From positions 1-64,000 of the forward strand of contig CAZGPG010000001.1 of the NCBI GenBank assembly GCA_964527735.1: DNA of 64,000 bases, read 5' to 3'. This document shows, piece after piece, positions 50,111 to 59,160 of the stretch. Position numbers and translations under genes: made by a program. The stretch comes from JBEBVQ01 sp964527735 (GTDB lineage Bacteria; Bacteroidota; Bacteroidia; Chitinophagales; Chitinophagaceae). The notes under the pieces are model-generated. The model did no database searches, was not told where the DNA came from, and saw nothing but the letters and a program-made list of their open reading frames with translations. Numbering within the stretch: the first letter of the stretch is position 1; every line of letters starts with the position of its first letter.

Positions 50111-52210
50111 ATGAGAAAAGCAACTATTCTGTTTATGATGGGGTTACTCGGGCTTGTTGTTCCGGAGGGTGTGACAGCACAGGATGTGGGTCTGAAGTGG
50201 TTCCGCGATTTTGGCTCTGCCAGGGATTCTGAATATGGACTCGGCATCCACACCGACGAGGCCGGATTTGTATATACAACGGGCTACGTAGGCGATATGG
50301 TGGATTTTAACCGTCAAGGGACGACTCCGGTAGTGAGTGGATATCCGAGCAATTCCGGCGATGCATTCATTACCAAGCATCGTCCTGATGGCGATTTGGT
50401 GTGGGTGCGTAATATGGTGGGCGCCAGTAGTGAAAAGGGTAATGACGTTACTACTGACAGAGACGGTAATGTTTACGTTACAGGCAGTTTCAGAGGAACG
50501 ACAAACTTTAATCCTGGTGGAATACCTGCAGTGTCGTTTACTGCAGTTGGCGGGTCAGATATGTTTGTAACTAAATACAATAGTAATGGTGTTTTTCAGT
50601 GGGTTAAGGTATTTGGTAACGATGGTGAAGATGAGGGTTCCGATATAATTACCGACAGCGCCGGGAATGTTTATATAACGGGGTATTTTGCCAATGAGGT
50701 GAGCTTCGGTAATATAACACTCAATACCCCCGGCGTTCTGTATGCCCTGGTTGCAAAACTGGACACCCATGGCGATGTAATCTGGGCGCACGGATTCGGT
50801 GTTGGAGGCCCGAGAGGTACACAACATTCGGGAAATGCGATCACTCTTGACGAGCAGGAAAATGTGTATGTGATCGGAGATTTTACGGAAACCGTGGACT
50901 TTAATCCTGCTCCAACCGTAACGGATAATCTGACTTCCGCAGGAGGAACTGACGTATTTATTCTAAAATTGACTAAAAACGGAGATTATGTCTGGGCAAG
51001 ATCTATGGAAGGACCGACAAGCGGAACGGGTTTGGACATTCGTGCCGATGGATTGGGTAATCTGTACGCCGTGGGATGGTTTACTGATTCGATGAACGTA
51101 AATCCGTCCGGAACCAGAACCATGCTGCGTACCAATGCATTGGGTGCGGGGTGGAATGGCTTTCTGGCCAAGTACGATGTGAACGGGATTTACTCATGGG
51201 GATTTCCCATTGGTGGTACGCAGTCGACTCAGGCATTAGGCGTTGCTACCGACCAGTCGGGCAATGTGTATGTTACGGGCTATTACGATGGTACTGTAGA
51301 CTTTAATCCTGATCCTGTAAATACGGCTTTTCAGGTTTCAGTCAAATCGTGGGATATCTTCGTGGCGCGGTATTCGCCTGCCGGTGATTTTGTATGGGTG
51401 AAAACTGCGGGCGGTGAGGGCGACCCCGGAGCGCCTTCTGCGTCTGATGTTGGCCAGTCTGTTGCGGTTGATACGGGATATAATGTCTATGTTACCGGAT
51501 TTTATCAGGGTACAGTGGACTTTGATCCCGGGCCGGATACCGCGGATTTCACTACGGCCGGCCGCACCGATGTTTTTATCTGGAAGCTGCGTTGCCCGAT
51601 GACGGAATCTGCAACGGTAATCTCCGAGCTTTGCAGCAGTTCCTATGAATGGAATGGCGTGGAATATACAGAGAGCGGTACTTACACTCATGATTTTTAT
51701 CTGGGTGAAGGCTGTGATAGCGTCGCTACATTGGACTTGACGCTCGGTGAGGCCATTGAGCGACCGATGATTGGTGTGGATGAATATACATTGAGTGTAC
51801 GTTCCGGATATGCAAGCTACCAATGGTTGTTTAATGATACGGTCATTAACGGGGCAACAGATAGCATCCTGACGGTAAATAAAAACGGGAACTATGCAGT
51901 GGTGGTCTCAAATTCCTATAATTGCACAGATACTTCTGCTGTTTACATGGTAAATAACGTGTCGGTAGCCGGAGTGCAGGTATATGGCACAGCCAAAGTG
52001 ATACCAAACCCGGCACGCACCAGGGTGTATATTACAGGTGTACATCCCCGGCAGGTAGTGGTGGCAACACTCGACGGACGCCAGGTGATTGCCAGCACAG
52101 ATAATGCGGAACTCTATATCGGAGACCTGCCCGGAGGTATTTATATTATTTCGGTCTATGGAGATGAAGGAGCTGTTTTATTGCGGGAGAAACTCATGAA
52201 ACTCGATTGA
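50111..52210 (+). CDS. secreted SBBP beta-propeller repeat protein with T9SS sorting domain
   Basis: 699 residues. A signal peptide (ATILFMMGLLGLVVPEGVTAQ) is followed by at least seven SBBP-like repeats of about 55-60 residues, each with a core such as DRDGNVYVTGSFRGTTNFNPG and DSAGNVYITGYFANEV. A short linker domain (CPMTESATVISELCSSSYEW) precedes a type IX secretion sorting domain (KVIPNPARTRVYITGVHPRQ to LREKLMKLD). It is therefore probably exported to the cell surface. No catalytic motif is visible. It stands alone downstream of the NarL-type system, in divergent orientation. Confidence 0.88.
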   Translation: MRKATILFMMGLLGLVVPEGVTAQDVGLKWFRDFGSARDSEYGLGIHTDEAGFVYTTGYVGDMVDFNRQGTTPVVSGYPSNSGDAFITKHRPDGDLVWVRNMVGASSEKGNDVTTDRDGNVYVTGSFRGTTNFNPGGIPAVSFTAVGGSDMFVTKYNSNGVFQWVKVFGNDGEDEGSDIITDSAGNVYITGYFANEVSFGNITLNTPGVLYALVAKLDTHGDVIWAHGFGVGGPRGTQHSGNAITLDEQENVYVIGDFTETVDFNPAPTVTDNLTSAGGTDVFILKLTKNGDYVWARSMEGPTSGTGLDIRADGLGNLYAVGWFTDSMNVNPSGTRTMLRTNALGAGWNGFLAKYDVNGIYSWGFPIGGTQSTQALGVATDQSGNVYVTGYYDGTVDFNPDPVNTAFQVSVKSWDIFVARYSPAGDFVWVKTAGGEGDPGAPSASDVGQSVAVDTGYNVYVTGFYQGTVDFDPGPDTADFTTAGRTDVFIWKLRCPMTESATVISELCSSSYEWNGVEYTESGTYTHDFYLGEGCDSVATLDLTLGEAIERPMIGVDEYTLSVRSGYASYQWLFNDTVINGATDSILTVNKNGNYAVVVSNSYNCTDTSAVYMVNNVSVAGVQVYGTAKVIPNPARTRVYITGVHPRQVVVATLDGRQVIASTDNAELYIGDLPGGIYIISVYGDEGAVLLREKLMKLD

Positions 52211-52325
52211 TAGCTTCATTCTGAGTGGTCGGATCGGGTCGGCGGCACATCGTACATCAGTACTATGTGCCGTTTTTTATATCTGTCCTGTACCCTGATA
52301 TGTGAAAGGAGCGGTGAGGAATATG

Positions 52326-52333
52326 TATGTTTG
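52326..52333 (+). promoter_or_regulatory. promoter -7 element TATGTTTG for the aldehyde dehydrogenase gene
   Basis: Perfect TAnnTTTG, 24 bp before the ATG at 52358. It excludes the upstream in-frame start at 52265. Confidence 0.6.
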
Positions 52334-52357
52334 CAGCAAGTTTATAGCTGTTATCTT

Positions 52358-53890
52358 ATGAAAATCGGGAAAATTCTTGCTGTACTCGGCATTGACAAAC
52401 ACAACGAAGGCGCCGCAACCGGCACAAAACGGCTGAAAGCCGGTGGAGATATAATCGAGTCTTTTTCCCCTGTGGATGGTAAACGTATTGCTTCCGTAAC
52501 AAGTGTTACCCGGAAATCGTATGATACCGTAGCAGCACAGGCAGCCGCTGCATTCCCGGAATGGCGGATGTGGCCGGCGCCCCGCCGTGGTGATGTAGTG
52601 CGCCAGATCGGTGATGCACTCAGGAAGTATAAAGATCCACTGGGCAGGCTGGTATCATACGAGATGGGTAAAAGCCTGCAGGAAGGATGGGGCGAAGTGC
52701 AGGAGATGATTGATATTGCCGACTTCGCAACAGGGCTTTCCCGCCAGTTGTACGGGCTTACGATGCACAGCGAACGATCAATGCACCGTATGTATGAGCA
52801 ATGGCATCCGCTGGGTGTAGTGGGGATCATCAGCGCATTTAACTTTCCCGTTGCTGTGTGGAGCTGGAACAGCTTTATCGCCTGGGTTTGCGGTAATACC
52901 TGTGTCTGGAAGCCCTCCGAAAAGACACCGCTGACGGCTATGGCCTGCCAGCGTATTGTTGCAGCGGTTTTCAAAGCCAACGGGGTGCCGGAAGGAGTGG
53001 GTGGCCTGGTGATTGGAGGAAGGGATACGGGTGAGTGGATGAGCAATGATGAGCGCATCCCGCTGGTATCTGCAACCGGTTCTACACGAATGGGCAAGGC
53101 TGTTGCCACTGCTGTAGCTGCAAGATTGGGGCGCTCCCTGCTTGAGCTTGGAGGCAATAATGCGATCATTGTTTCTGAGCATGCCGATCTGGATATTGCT
53201 TTACGTGCCGTCGTGTTTGGTGCTGTTGGTACGGCCGGCCAGCGGTGCACTACGACACGCCGTGTGATCATTCATGAAAAAGTGTATGAAGTATTCTGTA
53301 AAAAGCTCGTATCTGCTTATAAACAATTGCGGATCGGTAACCCGTTGGATGAAAATATGCATGTCGGCCCGTTGATTGATAAAGACGCCGTAGCTGCTTA
53401 TCAGGAAGCTCTGTCGGTCTTGAAGAAAGAAGGGGCAAAGGCTGTAGTTGCCGGTGGCGTACTGGCGGGAGAGGGGTATGAAAGCGGCTGTTACGTGAAG
53501 CCCTGCATTTATGAGGTGTCTCCGGATATGCCCATTGTGCAGCAGGAAACGTTTGCTCCCATTCTGTATCTTATGAAGTATAAGACCCTTGACGAAGCTA
53601 TTGCAATCCAGAATAGCGTTCCACAAGGCCTGTCATCGTCGGTCATGACGTTGCATATGCGTGAGGCAGAGCAGTTCCTTTCCCACCAGGGCAGCGATTG
53701 TGGCATCGCCAATGTTAATATCGGGACCAGCGGTGCGGAGATTGGCGGGGCCTTCGGCGGAGAGAAAGAAACCGGCGGTGGGCGCGAAAGTGGCTCCGAT
53801 AGCTGGAAGGCGTATATGCGCCGGCAGACTAATACCATCAACTGGAGCGATCAGTTGCCATTGGCGCAGGGGATACGTTTTTTTGATTAG
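52358..53890 (+). CDS. aldehyde dehydrogenase, ALDH7 type (aminoadipate-semialdehyde dehydrogenase-like)
   Basis: 510 residues. NAD-dependent oxidation of an aldehyde to an acid. The fold shows GVVGIISAFNFPVAVWSWN, catalytic Glu in LELGGNNAIIV and Cys in GTAGQRCTTTRR. The sequence resembles antiquitin (ALDH7A1) and bacterial piperideine-6-carboxylate dehydrogenases of lysine breakdown (SGAEIGGAFGGEKETGGGRESGSDSWKAY-type tail; ENMHVGPLID). The start at 52358 follows the promoter element; a longer frame was rejected. It is convergent with leucine dehydrogenase, consistent with amino acid breakdown. Confidence 0.92.
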   Translation: MKIGKILAVLGIDKHNEGAATGTKRLKAGGDIIESFSPVDGKRIASVTSVTRKSYDTVAAQAAAAFPEWRMWPAPRRGDVVRQIGDALRKYKDPLGRLVSYEMGKSLQEGWGEVQEMIDIADFATGLSRQLYGLTMHSERSMHRMYEQWHPLGVVGIISAFNFPVAVWSWNSFIAWVCGNTCVWKPSEKTPLTAMACQRIVAAVFKANGVPEGVGGLVIGGRDTGEWMSNDERIPLVSATGSTRMGKAVATAVAARLGRSLLELGGNNAIIVSEHADLDIALRAVVFGAVGTAGQRCTTTRRVIIHEKVYEVFCKKLVSAYKQLRIGNPLDENMHVGPLIDKDAVAAYQEALSVLKKEGAKAVVAGGVLAGEGYESGCYVKPCIYEVSPDMPIVQQETFAPILYLMKYKTLDEAIAIQNSVPQGLSSSVMTLHMREAEQFLSHQGSDCGIANVNIGTSGAEIGGAFGGEKETGGGRESGSDSWKAYMRRQTNTINWSDQLPLAQGIRFFD

Positions 53891-53970
53891 CTAATATGCC
53901 AATTAGCAGATTGGCTAATGTCTGTATTGAGGGATCATTAGCACATTTGCTAATTGGCATATTAGCTAAT
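53886..53970. terminator. 23-bp perfect inverted repeat ATTAGCTAATATGCCAATTAGCA
   Basis: 53886-53908 is exactly complementary to 53948-53970 with a 39-base loop. The ALDH stop TAG is in the left arm. It lies between two convergent genes and probably terminates both. Confidence 0.8.
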
Positions 53971-53975
53971 TAAAA

Positions 53976-55049
53976 TTAAAGCTTCGCCTTCACCTTGGCT
54001 ATATCATGCAGACGTTTCTCTGCGATCTGGATGGCTGCCCGCTGGGTGTGGATTTTTTCCGCTTCACTTTTGGCAAATATTTCCAGGGTCCGGTCATAGA
54101 TCTTTTCCACCTTGCCCATGACTCTTTCTTTATTATACCCGTCCAGTTCTGCACTTACATTGATCAGGCCGCCGGCGTTGATCAGGAAGTCCGGTGCATA
54201 CAGAATGCCTTTTTCGACCAGCATCGGGCCGTGTACTTCTTCGTCTTCCAGTTGGTTGTTGGCGGCACCTGCTATAACCGCGCATTTCAATTTGCCGATG
54301 GTTTCTGTATTTATGACAGCTCCAAGTGCACAAGGTGCATAGATGTCCATGTCATAGTTCCAGATATCGCCGTTGTTGAGCACGGTTACGGAAGGGAATT
54401 TGGCAGTTACCTGCCGGATCTTTGTTTCATTAATATCTGATACAGCTACGTGTGCGCCTGCTTTTACCAGGTGTTCTACGAGATACTGACCCACATGGCC
54501 CACGCCCTGTACCAATACTTTTTTTCCGCTCAGGCTGTCATTCCCCCAGGTCTTTTTGACGGCGGCTCTCATGCCGGTAAATACGCCGTAAGCGGTGAAA
54601 GGAGAAGGATCTCCGCTGCCTCCCATATACTCGGGTACACCGGTTACATGCTTTGTTTCGAGGGAGATATACTCCATATCACGTGCGGCAGTATTGACGT
54701 CTTCGGCGGTAATATACTTCCCGTTCAGGCTGTCGACGAATTTTCCATAACGGCGCCAGAGGGCTTCAGATTTTATGGTAGCGGCATCACCGATGATCAC
54801 TGCCTTGCCCCCGCCCAGATTCAGCCCGGTAACTGCTGCTTTATAAGTCATGCCGCGGCTGAGGCGAAGCGCATCGACAATAGCTTCCTCATGATTGTTA
54901 TATTTCCATAGCCGGGTACCGCCAAGTGCGGGGCCGAGCGTAGTATCGTGTATTGCAATAATAGCATTCAGACCGGAATGGGGATCGTGGCAGAAAACCA
55001 CCTGTTCATGTCCCATTTGCTGCATCTGATCAAAAACGGATTGCTGCAT
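53976..55049 (-). CDS. leucine/valine/phenylalanine dehydrogenase
   Basis: 357 residues. NAD-dependent oxidative deamination of a branched-chain or aromatic amino acid. The Lys-containing active site GLNLGGGKAVIIGD, PALGGTRLWKYNNHEEAIVDAL and the dinucleotide site VLVQGVGHVGQYLVEHL are clear. The sequence resembles leucine dehydrogenases (KYITAEDVNTAARDMEYI). A perfect TATCTTTG promoter element lies 19 bp upstream. Confidence 0.94.
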   Translation of the reverse strand: MQQSVFDQMQQMGHEQVVFCHDPHSGLNAIIAIHDTTLGPALGGTRLWKYNNHEEAIVDALRLSRGMTYKAAVTGLNLGGGKAVIIGDAATIKSEALWRRYGKFVDSLNGKYITAEDVNTAARDMEYISLETKHVTGVPEYMGGSGDPSPFTAYGVFTGMRAAVKKTWGNDSLSGKKVLVQGVGHVGQYLVEHLVKAGAHVAVSDINETKIRQVTAKFPSVTVLNNGDIWNYDMDIYAPCALGAVINTETIGKLKCAVIAGAANNQLEDEEVHGPMLVEKGILYAPDFLINAGGLINVSAELDGYNKERVMGKVEKIYDRTLEIFAKSEAEKIHTQRAAIQIAEKRLHDIAKVKAKL

Positions 55050-55068
55050 AGAAAGATAAATTTGCGGG

Positions 55069-55076
55069 CAAAGATA
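55069..55076 (-). promoter_or_regulatory. promoter -7 element TATCTTTG for leucine dehydrogenase
   Basis: Perfect TAnnTTTG on the minus strand, 19 bp before the ATG. Confidence 0.6.
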
Positions 55077-55162
55077 GCTGTTAAAAATTAAGTGGGTAGC
55101 ATGTAGGATAAAGGAATGTGATCACAGTCATCACATTTTTTACATTCGTCACATTTCCCGCA

Positions 55163-56209
55163 TCAGAGCCGCTCCGGCTCCCATTTCAGCTTGGGAAAGG
55201 TTTTTTTCCGCAGGGCAAAATATTGCCAGATAATACTACCGGGATAGATGCCCTTTTCGTTGCGGTGTGTTATATGCTTTTGCGCCTGCCTGCGCCGGTG
55301 TATCCACTTCCGGATGCTGCCGTAAAAATGGAAATGAGCTTTTACGATCGTGAACATTCCCCGGAAATTCCCCGAAAACAACATTTGTGCGCCTGCTACA
55401 CCATCCAGCACCAGCCGTAAAGGGAACAGCCAGCATAAGCGCGAAGCTTTTTCATTTTTAAACAAAAGGATCAGGCTGTTCCGGAAATTATAATACAGCT
55501 TTTGCGGGCTGCCGTAGCTGATCACGCTTCCGCCGACATGATAAACAGTGGACTGACCGATATATCCGATCCGGTAGCCGGCATTTTTGAGGCGCCAGCA
55601 CAGGTCTACTTCTTCCATATGTGCGTAAAGATCGGCTTCCAGCCCGCCGAGCTTGTGATACAGATCAGCGCGCACCATAAAGCAGCCGCCGGATGCCCAG
55701 AAAACTTCAATATCATCGTCGTATTGTCCGTGATCTTTTTCCAGGTCGTTGAATATCCGCCCCCGGCAAAAAAGGTATCCCCATTTATCCATGAATCCGC
55801 CCCCGGCGCCGGCATACTCAAAATAGTCACGGTCGCGCCAGTAGCGTATTTTCGGCTGACATGCCGCCAGCCCGGGATAGCGTTGCATGGCATGAAGCAA
55901 TGGCGGGAACCAACCGTGCGTGACTTCAAAATCGGCGCTCAGCAGTACATAATATTTGGCCTGTATCTGCTTTAAGCCTTCTGCATACCCATAAGCGAAC
56001 CCCTTGTTTACCGGTAGATGTAATGTTTTCACGGTGGGGAAATGCGTATGGATATACGAGAGCGTATCATCCGTAGATGCGTTGTCTATAATAACTACCT
56101 CGTAGTCCTGGCCGGCTTCAGAAATAATTAATGGCAGGAATTGCTCGTGCCATTTCCTGCCATTATAGCTGAGAATCACAACAGCGGTATCTTGTGTAGA
56201 CACAATCAT
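55163..56209 (-). CDS. family 2 glycosyltransferase
   Basis: 348 residues. The GT-A fold is visible: VVILSYNGRKWHEQFLPLI, YEVVIIDNASTDDTLSYI, the metal-site region YYVLLSADFEVTHGWFPPL and a later FWASGGCFMVRADLYHKLGGL with MEEVDLCWRL. It resembles rhamnosyltransferases of cell-surface polysaccharide. The C-terminal part has two amphipathic or hydrophobic stretches (LCWLFPLRLVLDGVAGAQMLF) that may attach it to the membrane. It follows the small membrane protein gene by 18 bp. Confidence 0.92.
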   Translation of the reverse strand: MIVSTQDTAVVILSYNGRKWHEQFLPLIISEAGQDYEVVIIDNASTDDTLSYIHTHFPTVKTLHLPVNKGFAYGYAEGLKQIQAKYYVLLSADFEVTHGWFPPLLHAMQRYPGLAACQPKIRYWRDRDYFEYAGAGGGFMDKWGYLFCRGRIFNDLEKDHGQYDDDIEVFWASGGCFMVRADLYHKLGGLEADLYAHMEEVDLCWRLKNAGYRIGYIGQSTVYHVGGSVISYGSPQKLYYNFRNSLILLFKNEKASRLCWLFPLRLVLDGVAGAQMLFSGNFRGMFTIVKAHFHFYGSIRKWIHRRRQAQKHITHRNEKGIYPGSIIWQYFALRKKTFPKLKWEPERL

Positions 56210-56227
56210 TGCGCTGTTTATGAATGG

Positions 56228-56458
56228 TTATTTATACTTGGGTTGGTATAATGTGTTTTCCGGTACCTTTACGTCTGCGTTAGAATCGTACTTGTGCTCA
56301 TAAAGCTTATAGCAGCCGGCCCATGTGAAAATGAAAAATCCGAAAAAGGACAACAGAAAAAGAAACCGGGATTTTGAGGGTTTGTCGTATTCAATGTCTA
56401 CCGGATTTTCCGTGGTAAGCTCATCGTTTATTTCTTCCGTATGTTGTTCTGTATTCAT
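56228..56458 (-). CDS. small single-pass membrane protein of unknown function
   Basis: 76 residues. An acidic N-terminal part (MNTEQHTEEINDELTTENP) is followed by basic residues, one membrane helix (FLFLLSFFGFFIFTWAGCYKL) and a short polar tail. No domain is recognised. It lies just upstream of the glycosyltransferase gene on the same strand with a perfect promoter element ahead, so the two probably form one unit. The start at 56458 is favoured because the promoter lies at 56479-56486. Confidence 0.75.
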   Translation of the reverse strand: MNTEQHTEEINDELTTENPVDIEYDKPSKSRFLFLLSFFGFFIFTWAGCYKLYEHKYDSNADVKVPENTLYQPKYK

Positions 56459-56478
56459 TGCATGCGAAATTTGCCCCA

Positions 56479-56486
56479 CAAAAATA
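56479..56486 (-). promoter_or_regulatory. promoter -7 element TATTTTTG for the small membrane protein and GT2 genes
   Basis: Perfect TAnnTTTG on the minus strand, 20 bp before the ATG at 56458. Confidence 0.6.
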
Positions 56487-56569
56487 TGCCAATTCCTTTA
56501 AAATCACAATATTTTTACCGGATATTCGTTTAGAACCTGTTTTGAAAAATTATAAATACCGGAAATGCA

Positions 56570-56682
56570 ACATCCCCCTCATTCCCCCTTCAACGGGGGA
56601 CGATCACATCGCTTCAGGATGGAAGCATGATAAGCGCAACTGAGTAAATCGTCTCCCTTTGAAGGGAGATAGAGAGGGATGT
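56570..56682. repeat. imperfect inverted repeat CATCCCCCTCATTCCCCCTT family
   Basis: ACATCCCCCTCATTCCCCCTTCAACGGGGGACGAT pairs partly with ATCGTCTCCCTTTGAAGGGAGATAGAGAGGGATGT, around a loop of about 40 bases. It lies upstream of the orphan kinase gene; the kinase start is at 56701. Confidence 0.72.
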
Positions 56683-56700
56683 GTGGACACAATATCGACT

Positions 56701-57837
56701 ATGCGACAATATCTGAACTGGAAGACTTATCTGATCCTTGTGGCGCTTGTGATTGTTGCCGCATCGCTGATTTATACCAATCAGCTTGCGCGCCGTCTGG
56801 CACAGGAAGAAACAAAAAATGTGGAGCAGCTCGCGCTGGGCATCCGGACTATTATTACCTCCGCCAACGATCAGGAAGTGGACCTGGCCAGTAATGTGAT
56901 CAGTCAGAACCGCACGATCCCGCTGATCATTACCGATGAAGAAGGCCGGATCATCGATTACAAGAATCTGGATACTGCCAGAATCGCAAAGGATCCTTTG
57001 TTCGCTTTACGGAAGCTCGAAGAATTCAAGCTGCTGCAACCTCCCATCATTTCCGATTATGGCGAGGGTATCAATTACATATACTACGGTCAGTCGCATC
57101 TGCTCACTCAATTGCGTTATTTCCCCTATGTGCAGTTGGCCATCATTTTTGTGTTCCTGGGTGTAGTGCTGATCGCATTGAGTACGGCGCACCGATCTAT
57201 TCAGAACCAGGTCTGGGTAGGTCTGTCCAAAGAGACTGCGCACCAGATCGGTACGCCGCTGAGCTCTATTGAAGGATGGCTGGAATTGTTGAAAGAGCAG
57301 TATGGCGACCAGGAGGCTATTACAGAAATACAGAAAGACCTGGATCGGCTGAATCTGGTGGCAGACCGCTTCGGCAAGGTGGGCAGTATACCGCAACTGG
57401 AAGAAGAAGATCTGCTGGTGCGGTTGCGGGAGATGGTACGGTATATGCAGCGGCGTGCGCCCAGCAAGGTGAAGATCAGTCTCGAAACAGACGACACTGA
57501 GATCCCCGTGTTGCTGAGCGGTCCGTTGTTCGACTGGGTAATCGAAAACCTGATCCGCAATGCACTGGATGCCATGGACGGTGAGGGGAAAGTAATGATG
57601 CGGGTAAGTGACCATCAGCGCCAGATTATTATTGACGTTACGGATTCGGGTAAAGGAATGCCCAGGCACCAGGTTAAAAAAGTATTCCGCCCCGGGTTTA
57701 CCACAAAAAAACGGGGCTGGGGGCTGGGTCTGTCACTGTCGAGGCGTATTATTGAGAAATATCATCATGGCTCCCTGTATGTCCGTCATTCTGAAATAGG
57801 GAAGGGTACTACGTTCCGCATTATCCTGAGACGGTAG
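56701..57837 (+). CDS. orphan sensor histidine kinase
   Basis: 378 residues. Two membrane helices (YLILVALVIVAASLIYTN and VQLAIIFVFLGVVLIALST) enclose a small extracytoplasmic domain of about 100 residues with PAS-like IPLIITDEEGRIIDYKNLD. The phospho-His is in LSKETAHQIGTPLSSIEGW and the HATPase has NLIRNALDAMDG, DSGKGMP and RGWGLGLSLSRRII. No response regulator gene lies next to it. The start at 56701 excludes the inverted repeat upstream. Confidence 0.92.
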   Translation: MRQYLNWKTYLILVALVIVAASLIYTNQLARRLAQEETKNVEQLALGIRTIITSANDQEVDLASNVISQNRTIPLIITDEEGRIIDYKNLDTARIAKDPLFALRKLEEFKLLQPPIISDYGEGINYIYYGQSHLLTQLRYFPYVQLAIIFVFLGVVLIALSTAHRSIQNQVWVGLSKETAHQIGTPLSSIEGWLELLKEQYGDQEAITEIQKDLDRLNLVADRFGKVGSIPQLEEEDLLVRLREMVRYMQRRAPSKVKISLETDDTEIPVLLSGPLFDWVIENLIRNALDAMDGEGKVMMRVSDHQRQIIIDVTDSGKGMPRHQVKKVFRPGFTTKKRGWGLGLSLSRRIIEKYHHGSLYVRHSEIGKGTTFRIILRR

Positions 57838-57868
57838 CCCCTCTCAGCACAAAATATCCCCATACAAT

Positions 57869-57898
57869 TTTGTTTTTGAAAAATTGTTTTTATCTTTC
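57869..57898 (+). promoter_or_regulatory. candidate promoter for the DUF6089 gene (TTTG, 18 bp, TATCTTTC)
   Basis: TTTG at 57869-57872 and TATCTTTC at 57891-57898, one mismatch to TAnnTTTG. It predicts a leader of about 120 bases. The rest of the 186-bp gap shows no gene. Confidence 0.4.
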
Positions 57899-58023
57899 GA
57901 TCTTCAAATAGTAAAGCAGAGCAGTTAAAGAGTGTTTCGCTTTGATCTTCCGGTAGTTAGCGGAAAAGCAAAGAATGGCTGCGCCTGGTACTGTTTGCCT
58001 CTGAACATATCTATACAAGAAAG

Positions 58024-58908
58024 ATGAAACAATTTTTTTGCACTTTTGCGATCGCTACGCTGCTTACTACAGGAGCATATGCACAACCTCATCATGAATT
58101 CGGGATGATGGCCGGTGTATCCAATTATATCGGGGATCTTCAGGAGAAGGTATTTCCGGCATATAATTATAAACCGGTGGGCGGCCTGTTTTACAAATAT
58201 TATATGAACCCACACATGGGTTTGCGTTTTGGGATATCCCGCACACAGATCGCAGGGGCTGACAGTTTATCGGAAGTGCAGCTGAAGCGTGAGCGGAATC
58301 TCCGCTTTGCCAGCAACGTTACGGAAGTGCATGGCGCGCTTGAAGTAAACATGCTGCCGGTAGAAGTGCATAAATTCAAATTTACTCCTTACGTCTTTGC
58401 CGGTCTCGCGGTGTATTACAGTAATCCTTTTACGGATGGCCCCAACAACGAAAAAGTATACCTCCGTCCTCTGGGCACGGAAGGGCAGGGATTGCCCGAA
58501 TATCCGGACAGGAAAGAATATAATCTTGTGAATGTAGCATTCCCCATTGGCGGCGGGCTTAAATTCTTTGTCGGCAAAACGCTGATGATCACCACTGAGC
58601 TGGGCTTCCGTTACACGGCTACCGATTATCTTGATGATGTGAGCAAGTCGTATGTAAATATGGATGTTCTGGAACAGCACAAAGGCAAGCTGGCTGTAGA
58701 CCTCGCTTACCGCGGCAACGAAAGCCCTTACTGGGACGGAAGCTACTATCCCGATTATAAATACCAGCGCGGCGACAGCAAGGCAAATGACTGGTATTGG
58801 TTCGGAGGTATTACTGCGGCCATTTATTTTGAAGCGTTCGGAAACGTTGCAGAATACTGGCAGACCAAATGCCCCGGCAGCAGAAAGTTTAAATGGGGAT
58901 CGAGGTAA
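58024..58908 (+). CDS. DUF6089 outer membrane beta-barrel protein
   Basis: 294 residues. A signal peptide (FCTFAIATLLTTGAYAQ) precedes a protein with alternating beta strands (HHEFGMMAGVSNYIGDLQEK, GLFYKYYMNPHMGLRFGISR, FTPYVFAGLAVYYSNPF) and a conserved Cys near the end (WQTKCPGSRKFKWGS). DUF6089 proteins are Bacteroidota outer-membrane barrels associated with gliding or type IX secretion factors; the exact role is unknown. It is alone in its transcription unit. Confidence 0.88.
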   Translation: MKQFFCTFAIATLLTTGAYAQPHHEFGMMAGVSNYIGDLQEKVFPAYNYKPVGGLFYKYYMNPHMGLRFGISRTQIAGADSLSEVQLKRERNLRFASNVTEVHGALEVNMLPVEVHKFKFTPYVFAGLAVYYSNPFTDGPNNEKVYLRPLGTEGQGLPEYPDRKEYNLVNVAFPIGGGLKFFVGKTLMITTELGFRYTATDYLDDVSKSYVNMDVLEQHKGKLAVDLAYRGNESPYWDGSYYPDYKYQRGDSKANDWYWFGGITAAIYFEAFGNVAEYWQTKCPGSRKFKWGSR

Positions 58909-58976
58909 GTGAGTGTGTAAATCATTTTTTGTAGCCTGTTCTGAAAAGGACAGGCTGTTTACTTTGGGGGCGTTTT

Positions 58977-59056
58977 AATGTGGGAAATGTGTTGAATGTG
59001 ACGAATGTGTCTATCACATTCAACACATTTCCCACATTCAACACATTTGTCACATT
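58977..59056. repeat. 24-bp perfect inverted repeat of the CACATTCAACACATTT family plus tandem copy
   Basis: 58977-59000 pairs exactly with 59015-59038, loop 14 bases. A second CACATTCAACACATTTGTCACATT follows at 59033-59056 and matches the window start 1-24. A related fragment (TCACATTTTTTACATTCGTCACATTT) is at 55134-55159. It may terminate the DUF6089 gene. Confidence 0.9.
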
Positions 59057-59133
59057 CCTGAATTTTCAAATTCCCTGTGAGTATTTCAACATTTCCATGA
59101 CAAAACCTGCCGGTTTCCTAAAGCTTTAGGGCG

Positions 59134-59141
59134 TAGCTTTG
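59134..59141 (+). promoter_or_regulatory. promoter -7 element TAGCTTTG for the PD40 protein
   Basis: Perfect TAnnTTTG, 19 bp before the ATG, with a TTTC at 59114 as a weak -33 candidate. Confidence 0.6.
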
Positions 59142-59160
59142 CCGCCATAAAGGAATAATT

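Noticed and set aside
59059..59075. AATTTTCAAATT fragment as a promoter or operator
   Set aside because: It matches the inverted repeat family at 45484-45559 and is better seen as a leftover of that repeat.
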